From NCBI RefSeq assembly GCF_017875235.1, contig NZ_JAGGMI010000010.1:124001-188000 (forward strand): a DNA stretch of 64,000 nucleotides. The letters run 5' to 3'. Each line of letters opens with the position of its first letter. Positions within the stretch are counted from its first letter, which is position 1. The position numbers were made by a program, and so were the translations under genes. Positions 17,384 through 25,764 of the stretch are shown here, piece by piece. Under the pieces are notes generated by a model that was given only the letters and a program-made list of their open reading frames with translations, had not been told where the DNA came from and did not search any database. The DNA is from Asticcacaulis solisilvae. Lineage in GTDB: Bacteria; Pseudomonadota; Alphaproteobacteria; Caulobacterales; Caulobacteraceae.

Positions 17384-17839
17384 TTATCGCCGTCGCAACA
17401 GCAAATCTCGCGCCGCATTCAACGCGCTGGCGCGTTTGACGTCGCCGCCCTGGTCCGGATGCGCCGCCTTCATCAACCGCTTCCACGCCTCCTTTACCGC
17501 CCGGCGGTCGGCGCCGACGGGCAGGTCCAGGGTCTGATAGGCGCGGACCTCTTCCGGCGTGAAGCTACTGGCCGGCTGCGGCTGAGTGGGCCGGAACGGC
17601 GTGGCGAAGCGAACCGAGCTTGAGACAATCAGGGACAGCACAGCCAGCACTATGCCCACCGCCCAGGCGCCGCGCGCCATCTGGCTGATCGCCAGCGCCA
17701 TCAGGATAAACCCAACCACGCCACGCACGGCGCGGAACTGCTGAAACCACGGCCCGCCCTTGAACTTGCCCAGCCGCACCTCGCGCCCTACCCAGACCAG
17801 CAACAGAAATACGGCAATCGCCCCGACAATCCAGATCAC
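17384..17839 (-). CDS. Membrane-anchored DnaJ-domain protein
   Basis: A 151-residue protein with an N-terminal membrane helix (IWIVGAIAVFLLLVWV), a second hydrophobic segment around residues 40-70 and a C-terminal J domain. The J domain carries the HPD motif in MKAAHPDQGGDVKRASALN, so it should stimulate a DnaK-type ATPase at the membrane. Its ATG overlaps the TGA of mipZ by four bases. The coupling to mipZ suggests co-expression with division-site placement, but no direct functional link can be read from sequence. Confidence 0.82.
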   Translation of the reverse strand: MIWIVGAIAVFLLLVWVGREVRLGKFKGGPWFQQFRAVRGVVGFILMALAISQMARGAWAVGIVLAVLSLIVSSSVRFATPFRPTQPQPASSFTPEEVRAYQTLDLPVGADRRAVKEAWKRLMKAAHPDQGGDVKRASALNAARDLLLRRR

Positions 17840-18657
17840 GCCACGGCCTCGGTCGTCGTATTTTCAAGCCCGAGCGACTGCATCAGCGCCAGCAGCTCCT
17901 GCCTCGCGGCGACGTGGCTCATGGTCAGGGCCACAGGCTTCACCTCCGGCGAAAGGTCAGTCACCGTCAGGCCGAACGGAAACAGCTCGCGATAGATGAC
18001 GCGGTCGCGAAGGCCCGGCAGGACGCTAAAACCGACGCGGCGGCTCAGGGCATGGACCTTTTCATCGACCCGCCTACGGTTGCGCGCCTCGGTGGCGGCC
18101 AGGCGGTTGCGCAGGACGATCCAGTCGATCGACTTGCCGTCCCACACGGCGCGCTGCTTGCGCGAGTTCCAGACGGTTTCGGCGTAGATCGACGGCCGGC
18201 GGATATCGAGCGTCACCGGATCGACTTCCCCCAGCAGGTCGAAATCGATAAAGCTGTCATTCATCGGCGTGATGATCAGGTGCGCGGCCGCGTGGGCTCG
18301 CCGCGACAGCACGTGATCGCCGCCCGGTGTGTCGATCAGGATAAAGTCGGCCTCCAAAGCCTCGTTCAGTGCTCGGTCGAACGCCCGCTTGGCGTCCACT
18401 TCCGGCGCTTCCAGCAGCCTGGCCGGCTTGTCGGCAAGAAAGGGCTCGACGGCGTGCGGCACAGTCTTTTGATTGGCAGCCGCCCACTGGACGCGATTGG
18501 AAAAGAAGCGCGCCAGTGACCTTTGGCGCAGGTCGAGGTCGATGAAGGCGACGCGGCGGCCCTGATGCAGCAGGTGAACGGCCGCGTGCATGGCGACGGT
18601 GGACTTGCCGGCCCCGCCCTTTTCATTGCCGAAAACCAGGATACGCGCGTTGGACAT
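17836..18657 (-). CDS. mipZ: Division plane positioning ATPase MipZ
   Basis: A 273-residue ParA/MinD-type ATPase. In Caulobacter, MipZ forms a bipolar gradient from ParB-parS and inhibits FtsZ away from midcell. The deviant Walker A is GNEKGGAGKST, with DLDLRQRSLARFF, the ILIDTPGGDHVLSRRAH switch region, PMNDSFIDFDLLGEVDPVT, WIVLRNRLAATEARN and GLRDRVIYRELFPFGLT. These blocks are characteristic of MipZ as against chromosomal ParA. It is the first gene of a unit with the DnaJ-like protein. Its presence is the strongest lineage marker in the window. Confidence 0.93.
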   Translation of the reverse strand: MSNARILVFGNEKGGAGKSTVAMHAAVHLLHQGRRVAFIDLDLRQRSLARFFSNRVQWAAANQKTVPHAVEPFLADKPARLLEAPEVDAKRAFDRALNEALEADFILIDTPGGDHVLSRRAHAAAHLIITPMNDSFIDFDLLGEVDPVTLDIRRPSIYAETVWNSRKQRAVWDGKSIDWIVLRNRLAATEARNRRRVDEKVHALSRRVGFSVLPGLRDRVIYRELFPFGLTVTDLSPEVKPVALTMSHVAARQELLALMQSLGLENTTTEAVA

Positions 18658-18833
18658 TCCGAACTCCTGTCCCTGTCATACACGACTCACGGGACAGATG
18701 CTAATTAGGCGCTCACGCCCCTCTCCACCAGATGCGCGGCAAAGTGCCCCCAAGACATTGACGTGGGTAAGTCGGGACGCAAACATGCGCGGCGCTCTAG
18801 CGCTGAAGAGGCGGTAGAGCTATATTGTCACAC

Positions 18834-19637
18834 ATGACCGCAGATTCTGATTTCCTCGTCCGCACCGAATCCATCCGTATTCACACGGAGGAGGACTTCG
18901 AAGGCATGCGCAAGGCGGGCCGCATCGCCGCCGGTTGCCTGGACATGCTGATCCCCCATGTCGTCCCGGGCGTGCGCACCTCGCACCTCGACGACCTGGC
19001 GCGCGAATATATCTACGACCACGGCGCCCTGCCGGCCTGCCTGTACTATCGCGGCTACCAGCACACGGTCTGCATCTCGCCGAACCACATCGTCTGCCAC
19101 GGCATTCCGTCGGACAAGACCTTACGCGACGGCGACATCGTCAATATCGACGTTACCGCCATTATCGGCGGCTGGCACGGCGACACGTCGCGTATGTACG
19201 AGGTCGGCCAGGTCGCCCCCAAGGCTCGGCGACTCGTCGACATCACCTACGAATCGCTGCGTCTCGGCCTTGAGCAGGTCAAGCCCGGCAATACCTTTGG
19301 CGACATCGCCCACGCCATCCAGAAGTACGCCGAGGCCCAGCGCTGCTCGGTCGTGCGCGAATTCTGCGGTCACGGCCTAGGCCGCGTCTTCCACGACAAT
19401 CCGAACGTCCTGCACTTCGGCAAGGCCGGCACCGGCCCGCGCCTGGAAAAGGGCATGTTCTTCACGATCGAGCCGATGATCAATCTCGGCAAGCCCGAGG
19501 TGAAGGTGCTCAACGACGGCTGGACCGCGGTCACCCGCGACAAGAGTCTGACGGCGCAATGCGAGCACAGCGTCGGCGTCACCGATACCGGCGTCGAGAT
19601 CTTCACGGCTTCGCTGATCGACCGCTTCCGCCCCTAG
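18834..19637 (+). CDS. map: Type I methionine aminopeptidase
   Basis: A 267-residue metalloenzyme that removes the initiator methionine from nascent proteins. The pita-bread fold is shown by HTVCISPNHIVCHGIPSD, VNIDVTAIIGGWHGDTSRMY (metal-binding Asp residues), FCGHGLGRVFHDNPN, MFFTIEPMIN and LTAQCEHSVGVTD. Length and sequence fit a type I enzyme. The ATG at 18834 is taken as the start; a TTG three codons earlier is possible, and neither has a strong Shine-Dalgarno sequence. It is divergent from mipZ and stands alone. Confidence 0.94.
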   Translation: MTADSDFLVRTESIRIHTEEDFEGMRKAGRIAAGCLDMLIPHVVPGVRTSHLDDLAREYIYDHGALPACLYYRGYQHTVCISPNHIVCHGIPSDKTLRDGDIVNIDVTAIIGGWHGDTSRMYEVGQVAPKARRLVDITYESLRLGLEQVKPGNTFGDIAHAIQKYAEAQRCSVVREFCGHGLGRVFHDNPNVLHFGKAGTGPRLEKGMFFTIEPMINLGKPEVKVLNDGWTAVTRDKSLTAQCEHSVGVTDTGVEIFTASLIDRFRP

Positions 19638-19646
19638 AAGCCCTGC

Positions 19647-20090
19647 TTACTTCGCGTCCCGCCAGCGCCCGCCATATTGAAATGTGGCGGGTTTGCTTTT
19701 GTGGACGAAAACCGTGATGCTGTCACCAGTCTCCGGAACGAGATAAAGCGCGTCCTTGATAACCACCGTGCCGGCATATCGCCCTTGGTCTCGCGGGGAA
19801 ACGAACTCGAAATCCACAACACTTTCGGCTTTTACGCGATATCGTCTTGATTTCGAAAAAGATCTTTTTGTCGCTTCGGCGTCGCGGCAATCTATGTCCC
19901 GGTCCGGCCCAGCAAACCAGCCGCTTTCGACAACGACACAATGACTTTTGATACGATTGGCGCGGCCTTCGGTGCGTATATAGTTTTTGGCAAGATCGCC
20001 GTCGTGCCAGAGGGTCATCAGGCCCCATACCGACATGACAGTAATGCCCAGCACACCGCCAATGATCCGGTTTTTATAGTAGCTCCACAT
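19647..20090 (-). CDS. Hypothetical membrane-anchored protein
   Basis: A 147-residue protein of unknown function. It opens MWSYYKNRIIGGVLGITVMS with one N-terminal helix, followed by a hydrophilic domain with two cysteines (SHCVVVES and DIDCRDAEA) that could form a disulfide outside the membrane, and a beta-rich C-terminus. The base composition is less GC-rich than its neighbours, with more A/T at third positions. That may mark recent acquisition or low expression. It runs towards map, with only nine bases between the two stops and no visible terminator. Confidence 0.6.
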   Translation of the reverse strand: MWSYYKNRIIGGVLGITVMSVWGLMTLWHDGDLAKNYIRTEGRANRIKSHCVVVESGWFAGPDRDIDCRDAEATKRSFSKSRRYRVKAESVVDFEFVSPRDQGRYAGTVVIKDALYLVPETGDSITVFVHKSKPATFQYGGRWRDAK

Positions 20091-20198
20091 GGCTTCGACT
20101 TACCGCAAACGACCAAAGAAAGCGTCTCTGCATATGGTGAACCGCAACTTAAGGAAGCGCTGGCTTTTTGTAGCCACTGAGGCTAGCCTTAACGTGGA

Positions 20199-20930
20199 AT
20201 GGAGAGCACCTTGGACGACATTGCCCTAGCCTTGCCTGACCATGGCGGGCATCGCCAAAGGCTGCGCGACCGGGCGCGAAAGGGCGGCGTTTCGGCGCTG
20301 CCTGAATACGAACTGCTCGAACTCTTCCTGTTCCGCGCGATCCCTCAACGCGACGTCAAGCCTCTGGCCAAGGCCCTGCTTGCCCGCTTCGGCTCGCTGG
20401 CCGCGGCCTTGTCGGCGCCACTCGAAGACATGCTCCAGGTGTCGGCGCGCGACAACAAGGGCCGCGCCCTCAGGATGACGCCCGATATCGCGCTCGATCT
20501 GCAACTGATGTTCGAAGCGACACGGCGGCTGGTCGCCGAGCCATTGAAACGGACAACGGTTATCGCCTCATGGTCGGCGCTTGTATCCTATCTCAGGGTG
20601 ACGCTGGCCCACGAACCGCGCGAACAGTTCCGTGTCCTGTTCCTCGACAAGAAGAACCAGCTGATCGCCGATGAGGTCATGGGCGTCGGCACGGTCGATC
20701 ACGCTCCGGCCTATCCGCGCGAAATCATGCGCCGGGCGCTGGAACTGTCCGCCAGCAACATCATCCTGGTCCATAACCATCCGTCGGGCGATCCACAGCC
20801 CAGCCAGGGCGATATCGAGATGACGCGGCTGATCGTCAAGGCCGGCCAGCCCCTGAAGATCACCATCCATGACCACCTGATCGTCGGCCGGGAGGGCGTC
20901 ACAAGTCTGCAGCAGTTGGGGGTGATGTGA
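20199..20930 (+). CDS. radC: RadC family protein (JAMM/MPN+ domain)
   Basis: A 243-residue protein with an N-terminal helix-hairpin-helix region (LPEYELLELFLFRAIPQRDVKPLAKALLARFGS covers it) and a C-terminal MPN+ metalloprotease-like domain with the zinc motif HNHPSGDPQPSQGD. Called RadC by tradition, although a role in DNA repair is doubtful. The start chosen is the ATG of MESTLDDIALAL. Single gene between an unknown membrane protein and repeat-bearing intergenic sequence. Confidence 0.9.
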   Translation: MESTLDDIALALPDHGGHRQRLRDRARKGGVSALPEYELLELFLFRAIPQRDVKPLAKALLARFGSLAAALSAPLEDMLQVSARDNKGRALRMTPDIALDLQLMFEATRRLVAEPLKRTTVIASWSALVSYLRVTLAHEPREQFRVLFLDKKNQLIADEVMGVGTVDHAPAYPREIMRRALELSASNIILVHNHPSGDPQPSQGDIEMTRLIVKAGQPLKITIHDHLIVGREGVTSLQQLGVM

Positions 20931-20950
20931 GTTAACCTGGGCGGCCTCAG

Positions 20951-21105
20951 GCTCCCTGCTCCCTATCGCGAAGCGATGGGGAGGAGGACCACACGAGTGA
21001 GCAAACGAATGAGATGTGGTAGTGGGTATTCGATCGGAGTCGCGCCCCTCCGTCACCTTCGCTTCGCTCGCTGACACCTCCCCGTTGCTTCGCAACAGGG
21101 AGGAG
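20951..21105. repeat. Imperfect palindromic intergenic repeat (CTCCC-type), copy 1
   Basis: A roughly 155-base imperfect palindrome. Its left part, CTCCCTATCGCGAAGCGATG, and its right part CCTCCCCGTTGCTTCGCAAC can pair. The left half matches the right half of the element at 24587-24739 at most positions (CTCCCTrTCGCGAAGCGATG, then GGGGAGG and GTGAGCAAA). It is flanked by radC and the Dabb-family gene and is non-coding. Confidence 0.7.
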
Positions 21106-21115
21106 AAAAACAGCC

Positions 21116-21403
21116 TCAATAAACGAAGTCGATTTCCATGAAGGCCACGACTTCCGGGACCCACTTGCCCTGTACGAAGGCAACATGGTCAGGGTGCTCA
21201 TTATAGGCCTGATAGGTTTCGTTCGAGGCGAACTCCATCGAGACACCGTAGGTAAAGTCGTTCTTACGGCTGATCTGCGGCATGACCTGAAGGTTGAGCA
21301 CCCCAGGAATATCGGCCAGCTTCGCCAGCGCCTTGAGGAAATCGGCTTCCTCGGGCGAACCCTTGGCGTGTTTCAAGCGGAACGGGACGATGTGCCGGAT
21401 CAT
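21116..21403 (-). CDS. Dabb family protein (stress-responsive alpha/beta barrel)
   Basis: A 95-residue protein with the Dabb domain (PF07876), a dimeric ferredoxin-like barrel. Seen: MIRHIVPFRLKHAKGSPE, VLNLQVMPQISRKNDFTYGVSMEF and YNEHPDHVAFVQGKWVPEV, in the family's usual order. The family is found in plants and bacteria, often in stress responses, with varied or unknown substrates. It follows the ABM-family gene by 38 bases on the same strand, and the two may form a small unit. Confidence 0.85.
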   Translation of the reverse strand: MIRHIVPFRLKHAKGSPEEADFLKALAKLADIPGVLNLQVMPQISRKNDFTYGVSMEFASNETYQAYNEHPDHVAFVQGKWVPEVVAFMEIDFVY

Positions 21404-21441
21404 GAAAACCTCTCTGGTCGGAAAGTCAGCGAGGCCGGGTC

Positions 21442-21732
21442 TCAGATCCCGTACCCGCCGACAGGTTCGGTGACCGTATGCTGCCCGAAGCCGGCGATCA
21501 AGGGCATTGCCGCCTTGATCGTCTCCGCGATGCTGGGAATGGCCAGCGACGCCTTGTGGCTTTCGGCGTTGTCCCAGACCTCAGTAACCCAGACCGTGTC
21601 CGCATCCTCTGGATCCCTGGCCACGACATAACTCCTGCAGCCTGGCATATCGCCGACACTGCCGGTCATCAGCGCGATCAGTTCATCGCGCTTGCCCGGA
21701 TGCGCCTTGAAGCTTCCGATCAGTCCGTACAT
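21442..21732 (-). CDS. Antibiotic biosynthesis monooxygenase (ABM) domain protein
   Basis: A 96-residue protein of the ABM family (PF03992), also a dimeric alpha/beta barrel. It starts MYGLIGSFKAHPGKRDELIA and contains MPGCRSYVVARDPEDADTVWVTEVWDN, typical of the YgiN-like branch whose members act on quinones or are of unknown role. Paired with the Dabb gene just downstream. No substrate can be assigned. Confidence 0.85.
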   Translation of the reverse strand: MYGLIGSFKAHPGKRDELIALMTGSVGDMPGCRSYVVARDPEDADTVWVTEVWDNAESHKASLAIPSIAETIKAAMPLIAGFGQHTVTEPVGGYGI

Positions 21733-21794
21733 CTCTACCTCCGCTAAAGGGTCGCCAAACCCTATAGCGCCACCGGCACAAATCCGTCAGCAGG

Positions 21795-23099
21795 TCAGTC
21801 CCGCGTTATCGGATTGATGCCAAGGGCCTGCACGGCTTCGATCGAGACCTGGCCCTGCGGCAGGTCGTTATCGGCCTGGAACTTCTGCATGGCGGCAACG
21901 GTCTGCGGTCCCAGATTGCCATCGATGGCGCCCGGGTTGTAGCCCTTGGCGGCCAGGGCCTTCTGGACCATCACGATCAGCTTGGGAGACGCGTTGCGGT
22001 CGCACAGGACCTGGCGCCAGACCCCCTCGGCGCGGCCAGTGACGCGGGTCTTCTCGACCTCCTTATAGACCGCCGGGACGGTATAGGTCTTGACCTGCTC
22101 CTCGGTGACCAGTTCCTTGACCTGGCGCTTTTCGTAGACGGCCGGGACCGTATACTCCTCAACGCGTTCCGGACGTTCGACGACTTGGCGCTTGACCTGG
22201 CGCGTCACGGCCGGCACCTCGATGCGACGGACGCGTTCGGGCTCGACCATCACCTTGCGCTTTTCCGTGCGGTATTCCGCGGGAATGTCTTTCAGGCACC
22301 ACACGGCCGGCGGATTGCCGCTGTCAAGATAGCGGCGGCCTTCTTCGTCGGCCTCGACGCGCACCGGCTCCTTGCCAGGCCACGCCAGGTAACCGTCTTC
22401 GCGGTAGCGCACCGGGCGGTGATCGCCAGGCGTCACCAGCGGCGCATCAATCGGCTCGCCCTCGGTCTTCACCCACTCCTGGCGAGCAGGCGATACCATG
22501 ACCTGCTCGACGCGGACCTCGTAGCGGGCGGGAATGACCTCCTCGCGGAAGCCGGCTTCACGGATGACTTCGGTTTCCATGCGCGTCGTCACAACGGCCG
22601 GAATGACGCGGCGCTCGATGCGCTCAGGCTTCACCAGGACCTCTTTTTCGACGGTGCGGTACTGCGCCGGAAGGATGCGCTTTTCAACGCGTTCGGGCGT
22701 GACCAGCACCTGCTCGGTATAGACTTCGCTTTGCGGTCCCAGCAGCAGTCGGGCATAACATTCGCCCGGCTTGGCGTCGCGGCGGATGTTTTCGGGCAGT
22801 TCCTTCCAGGCCGGGTCCTTGTCGTCGCAGGCGATAATCCTGCCGTCGACGTCGCGCTTCACGGGCGGCAGCGGATTGTCGCGCGGGTCGGCGGGCGCGG
22901 CGGAGCTGGTGCCGGTCGCGAAGACCTTGCCGGTCTGTTTGGCGGCCTGCTTCGAATCCTTCTTGAATGTCTCGCTGACGACCGGCTTGACCGCCGGCTT
23001 CGCGAAGGCGTCGGCGGATACACCGAGCCCCATCAGCGCAACAAGCGCCAGCAATGTTGCACCCGATTTCAATTCGCGACGCAGCAACGACGTGGACAC
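21795..23099 (-). CDS. Periplasmic protein with 23-residue repeats and a C-terminal peptidoglycan-binding domain
   Basis: A 434-residue secreted protein. The signal peptide covers about residues 1-33 (ALMGLGVSADAFA). Two repeat blocks follow, each of exactly 23-residue units: residues 127-195 plus a partial unit, and 279-347 plus a partial unit. A unit looks like VEKEVLVKPERIERRVIPAV. The blocks flank a non-repeated segment around residues 215-270 that has one cysteine (AVWCLKD). The last 60 residues form a PG_binding_1 domain (VQKALAAKGYNPGAIDGNLG...). Alternating charged and hydrophobic residues suggest an elongated beta structure anchored to the cell wall. Function unknown; single gene. 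Confidence 0.8.
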   Translation of the reverse strand: MSTSLLRRELKSGATLLALVALMGLGVSADAFAKPAVKPVVSETFKKDSKQAAKQTGKVFATGTSSAAPADPRDNPLPPVKRDVDGRIIACDDKDPAWKELPENIRRDAKPGECYARLLLGPQSEVYTEQVLVTPERVEKRILPAQYRTVEKEVLVKPERIERRVIPAVVTTRMETEVIREAGFREEVIPARYEVRVEQVMVSPARQEWVKTEGEPIDAPLVTPGDHRPVRYREDGYLAWPGKEPVRVEADEEGRRYLDSGNPPAVWCLKDIPAEYRTEKRKVMVEPERVRRIEVPAVTRQVKRQVVERPERVEEYTVPAVYEKRQVKELVTEEQVKTYTVPAVYKEVEKTRVTGRAEGVWRQVLCDRNASPKLIVMVQKALAAKGYNPGAIDGNLGPQTVAAMQKFQADNDLPQGQVSIEAVQALGINPITRD

Positions 23100-23277
23100 A
23101 GCAGCAACCCCAGTATGACTAAACGAATGAGGTCAAATTTTAACGCTTTTTAAACCGCGCCGCCAACCCCTCTCGCTCAGGACGGGTAAATTAAAAGCGT
23201 TTTCCCGCTTGACTTCCACCGTCACATTCCCAATCAAGCGCGCAATTTCGTAATTCCTCCCCGCAAGGTTCCCATCC

Positions 23278-24579
23278 ATGATCTCCCGTTACGCCCGCAA
23301 GGAAGCCGCCGCCATCTGGGACGCGGCCGCAAAATACAAGATCTGGTTCGAGATCGAGGCCCATGCCGCGACCAAGATGGCCGAGCTGGGTGTGATTCCC
23401 ACCGACGCCGCCGAAACGCTTTGGGCCAAGGGCAAGGACGCGCAGTTCGATTCGGACCGCATCGATGAGATCGAACGCACCGTAAAGCACGACGTCATTG
23501 CTTTCTTGACCCACGTTTCGGAAATTGTTGGGCCGGAAGCGCGTTTCCTGCATCAGGGCATGACCTCGTCGGACGTGCTCGACACCTGCTTCGCCGTCCA
23601 GCTCCAGCGCTCGGCCGATCTTCTGATCGAAGGCGTCGACTTGGTGCTCAAGGGCCTGAAGCGCCGCGCCGAGGAGCACAAGTTCACCCCGACGGTCGGC
23701 CGCAGCCACGGCATCCACGCTGAGCCGGTGACCTTTGGCCTCAAGCTGGCCGGTTACTACGCCGAATTCGTCCGCGCCCGTAAGCGCCTGGAAGTCGCGC
23801 GCGAGGAGATCTCGACCTGTGCCATCTCCGGCGCCGTCGGAACCTTCGCCAATGTCTCGCCCGAAGTCGAAGCCTATGTCGCCGACAAGATGGGCCTGAG
23901 CATCGAGCCCGTCTCGACCCAGGTCATTCCGCGCGACCGCCACGCCGCCTTCTTCGCGGCGCTCGGCGTCGTCGCCTCGTCGATCGAGCGCCTGGCCGTT
24001 GAAATCCGCCACCTGCAGCGCACCGAAGTCCTCGAAGCCGAAGAGTTCTTCTCCGCCGGCCAGAAGGGCTCGTCGGCCATGCCGCACAAACGCAACCCGG
24101 TCCTGACTGAAAACCTTACGGGGCTTGCCCGTCTCGTCCGCTCGGCCGTCGTGCCGGCCATGGAAAACGTCGCGCTGTGGCACGAGCGCGATATCTCGCA
24201 CAGCTCGGTCGAACGCGGCATCGCGCCAGACGCCTGCGTTCACCTCGACTTTGCGCTCCGCCGTCTGGCCAATGTGATTGAGAACCTGCTGGTCTATCCG
24301 GAAAACATGCAGAAGAACCTCGACCGCCTGGGCGGCCTGGTCCACTCGCAGCGCGTCCTCCTAGCCCTGACACAAAAGGGCATGTCGCGCGAAGACAGCT
24401 ACTCGGCCGTCCAGCGCAACGCCATGAAGGTGTGGCGCGGCGAAGGCAACTTCCTCGACTTCCTGGCCGCCGACGAAGACGTGTCGAAATTCTTCACGCG
24501 CGCTGAGCTTGAGCCATTTTTCAACATTGATTATCACACCAAGCACGTCGACACGATCTTCCAGCGCGTGTTTGGCTAA
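23278..24579 (+). CDS. purB: Adenylosuccinate lyase
   Basis: A 433-residue enzyme of the fumarase/aspartase superfamily. It cleaves SAICAR to AICAR and adenylosuccinate to AMP in purine synthesis. The signature GSSAMPHKRNPVLTENLTGLAR contains the flexible catalytic Ser loop. HQGMTSSDVLDTCFA and GRSHGIHAEPVTFGLK supply the other active-site parts. The length fits the family. It is the first of the purine genes in this window; purC, purS, purQ and purL follow on the same strand with other genes between. Confidence 0.96.
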   Translation: MISRYARKEAAAIWDAAAKYKIWFEIEAHAATKMAELGVIPTDAAETLWAKGKDAQFDSDRIDEIERTVKHDVIAFLTHVSEIVGPEARFLHQGMTSSDVLDTCFAVQLQRSADLLIEGVDLVLKGLKRRAEEHKFTPTVGRSHGIHAEPVTFGLKLAGYYAEFVRARKRLEVAREEISTCAISGAVGTFANVSPEVEAYVADKMGLSIEPVSTQVIPRDRHAAFFAALGVVASSIERLAVEIRHLQRTEVLEAEEFFSAGQKGSSAMPHKRNPVLTENLTGLARLVRSAVVPAMENVALWHERDISHSSVERGIAPDACVHLDFALRRLANVIENLLVYPENMQKNLDRLGGLVHSQRVLLALTQKGMSREDSYSAVQRNAMKVWRGEGNFLDFLAADEDVSKFFTRAELEPFFNIDYHTKHVDTIFQRVFG

Positions 24580-24586
24580 GTAAGAC

Positions 24587-24739
24587 GCCCCACCACCACG
24601 CCCCTTCGGGTCGCGGTCCCCCTCCCCATGCCTTCGGCACGGGGAGGAGATACAGAGCACGATCACTCCTCCCTGTCGCGAAGCGATGGGGAGGGGGACC
24701 GCACAACTGAGCAAAGCGAAGGCGATGCGGTGGTGGGGC
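24587..24739. repeat. Imperfect palindromic intergenic repeat (CTCCC-type), copy 2
   Basis: A 153-base element with perfect 11-base terminal inverted repeats (GCCCCACCACC and its complement). Inner arms such as CGCGGTCCCCCTCCCC pair with GGGGAGGGGGACCGC. Its right half matches the left half of the element at 20951-21105. It lies between purB and the oxygenase gene and ends about 18 bases before the latter's start. Confidence 0.75.
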
Positions 24740-24757
24740 CCTTTCAACGGTAGAACC

Positions 24758-25441
24758 ATGCAACTCCTCTCCGACGCCTTCGACACAGCCGGCTATGTCA
24801 GCCGCTTCACCAACAAGGGCCGCATCCGGCTGGAAGGCGCCGTGTCCGCGACCGATGCCGACACCATCCACCATGCGTTGGAGCAGGAGACCCCATGGGA
24901 ATTGCAACTGGTGTCCAAGGAAGGCCGGCCGGAAATCATCAACCGGCGTGAGCTCAACGCCTTGCCCGAATCGGAAATCCAGCAGAGGCTTCAGGACGCC
25001 GCCGAGCGCGCGCAATCGGGCCTGTCGTGGCTGCGCCTGGGCGTGAACCTGCTTGATAAGTCAGGTGAGGATTTTCCGCTAACGCCTTTCGCCAGCTTGC
25101 TTAAATCGCCGCAATTCGCGCAATTTTGCGGTGAACTGACCGGCCTGTCCGACCTCACTCTGACCGAGCTGTCGGCCGTCTGCTATCGCCCCGGCGACTT
25201 CTTCACCCAGCATACCGACCTGGCCGCGCGCCTGTGCTTCGAATGGAATTTCAGCCGCGACTGGCGCGCCGACTGGGGCGGCCAGGTCCTTTTCCATTCG
25301 CCGTCGGGTGATATAGAAGGCGGCATCTCGCCGCGCCTCAACGACCTGTCGCTCTATGCTGGCGACCAGCCGCGCTCGATCGCTTCGGTCGCGCCCTACG
25401 CCGGCACGCCGCGTTTTTCCGTCATCGGAAGGTTCGTTTAG
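24758..25441 (+). CDS. 2-oxoglutarate/Fe(II) oxygenase-like protein, distal histidine missing
   Basis: A 227-residue protein that looks like a prolyl-4-hydroxylase-type 2OG-Fe(II) oxygenase. The proximal metal ligands are visible in DFFTQHTDLAAR (HxD), and the 2OG-binding Arg may be that in PRFSVIGRF. In the usual C-terminal motif HxVxPV, the sequence here reads IASVAPYAGTPRFS, so the distal iron ligand His appears to be Ala. The protein may be a different metal enzyme or inactive. The start at 24758 follows a repeat element, and the frame upstream is repeat sequence. Its end overlaps the 3' end of the convergent DUF1476 gene by four bases. Confidence 0.65.
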   Translation: MQLLSDAFDTAGYVSRFTNKGRIRLEGAVSATDADTIHHALEQETPWELQLVSKEGRPEIINRRELNALPESEIQQRLQDAAERAQSGLSWLRLGVNLLDKSGEDFPLTPFASLLKSPQFAQFCGELTGLSDLTLTELSAVCYRPGDFFTQHTDLAARLCFEWNFSRDWRADWGGQVLFHSPSGDIEGGISPRLNDLSLYAGDQPRSIASVAPYAGTPRFSVIGRFV

Positions 25442-25764
25442 GAACCGGCCTTGATCGCTTCGCGCGACTGGGCCAGGAATTCGGCCGCCTTGACGCGGAC
25501 CTCGGCTTCGCGGATCACGATGCGCGAAGCCGTCAGATCACCGACGATTTTGCGGATCACGTCTTCTTCGGAGGCATTCGTCGATTTGCCGAGTGCCAGG
25601 GCGTAGTTTTCGATCGATTCGCCGCTCAGACCCATTTTTTCGCCGGCCCACAGGCCAATCAGCCGGTTGCGGCGTTCGGCGGCCAGAAATTCGAACCCTT
25701 TCGCGGCATCGTCCGGCTTTACGGCCGGTGACACATCGGAAATACGCTCGTTCATACTGGACAT
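25438..25764 (-). CDS. DUF1476 domain-containing protein (ATP synthase inhibitor zeta-like)
   Basis: A 108-residue protein of the DUF1476 family. In Paracoccus and relatives, members are the zeta subunit that inhibits reverse rotation of F1FO-ATPase. The diagnostic core is [21 protein letters not shown], followed by [19 protein letters not shown] and a helical C-terminus. The inhibitory N-terminus is divergent ([20 protein letters not shown]). Start at the first ATG, with AAAGG ten bases upstream; the second, three codons on, is possible. It converges with the oxygenase gene, and purC is divergent to it. Confidence 0.85.
   Translation of the reverse strand: MSSMNERISDVSPAVKPDDAAKGFEFLAAERRNRLIGLWAGEKMGLSGESIENYALALGKSTNASEEDVIRKIVGDLTASRIVIREAEVRVKAAEFLAQSREAIKAGS

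Noticed and set aside
23140-23153. TTAACGCTTTTTAA upstream of purB as a CtrA box
   Set aside because: The spacing is six bases, not seven, and it lies in an AT-rich inverted repeat.
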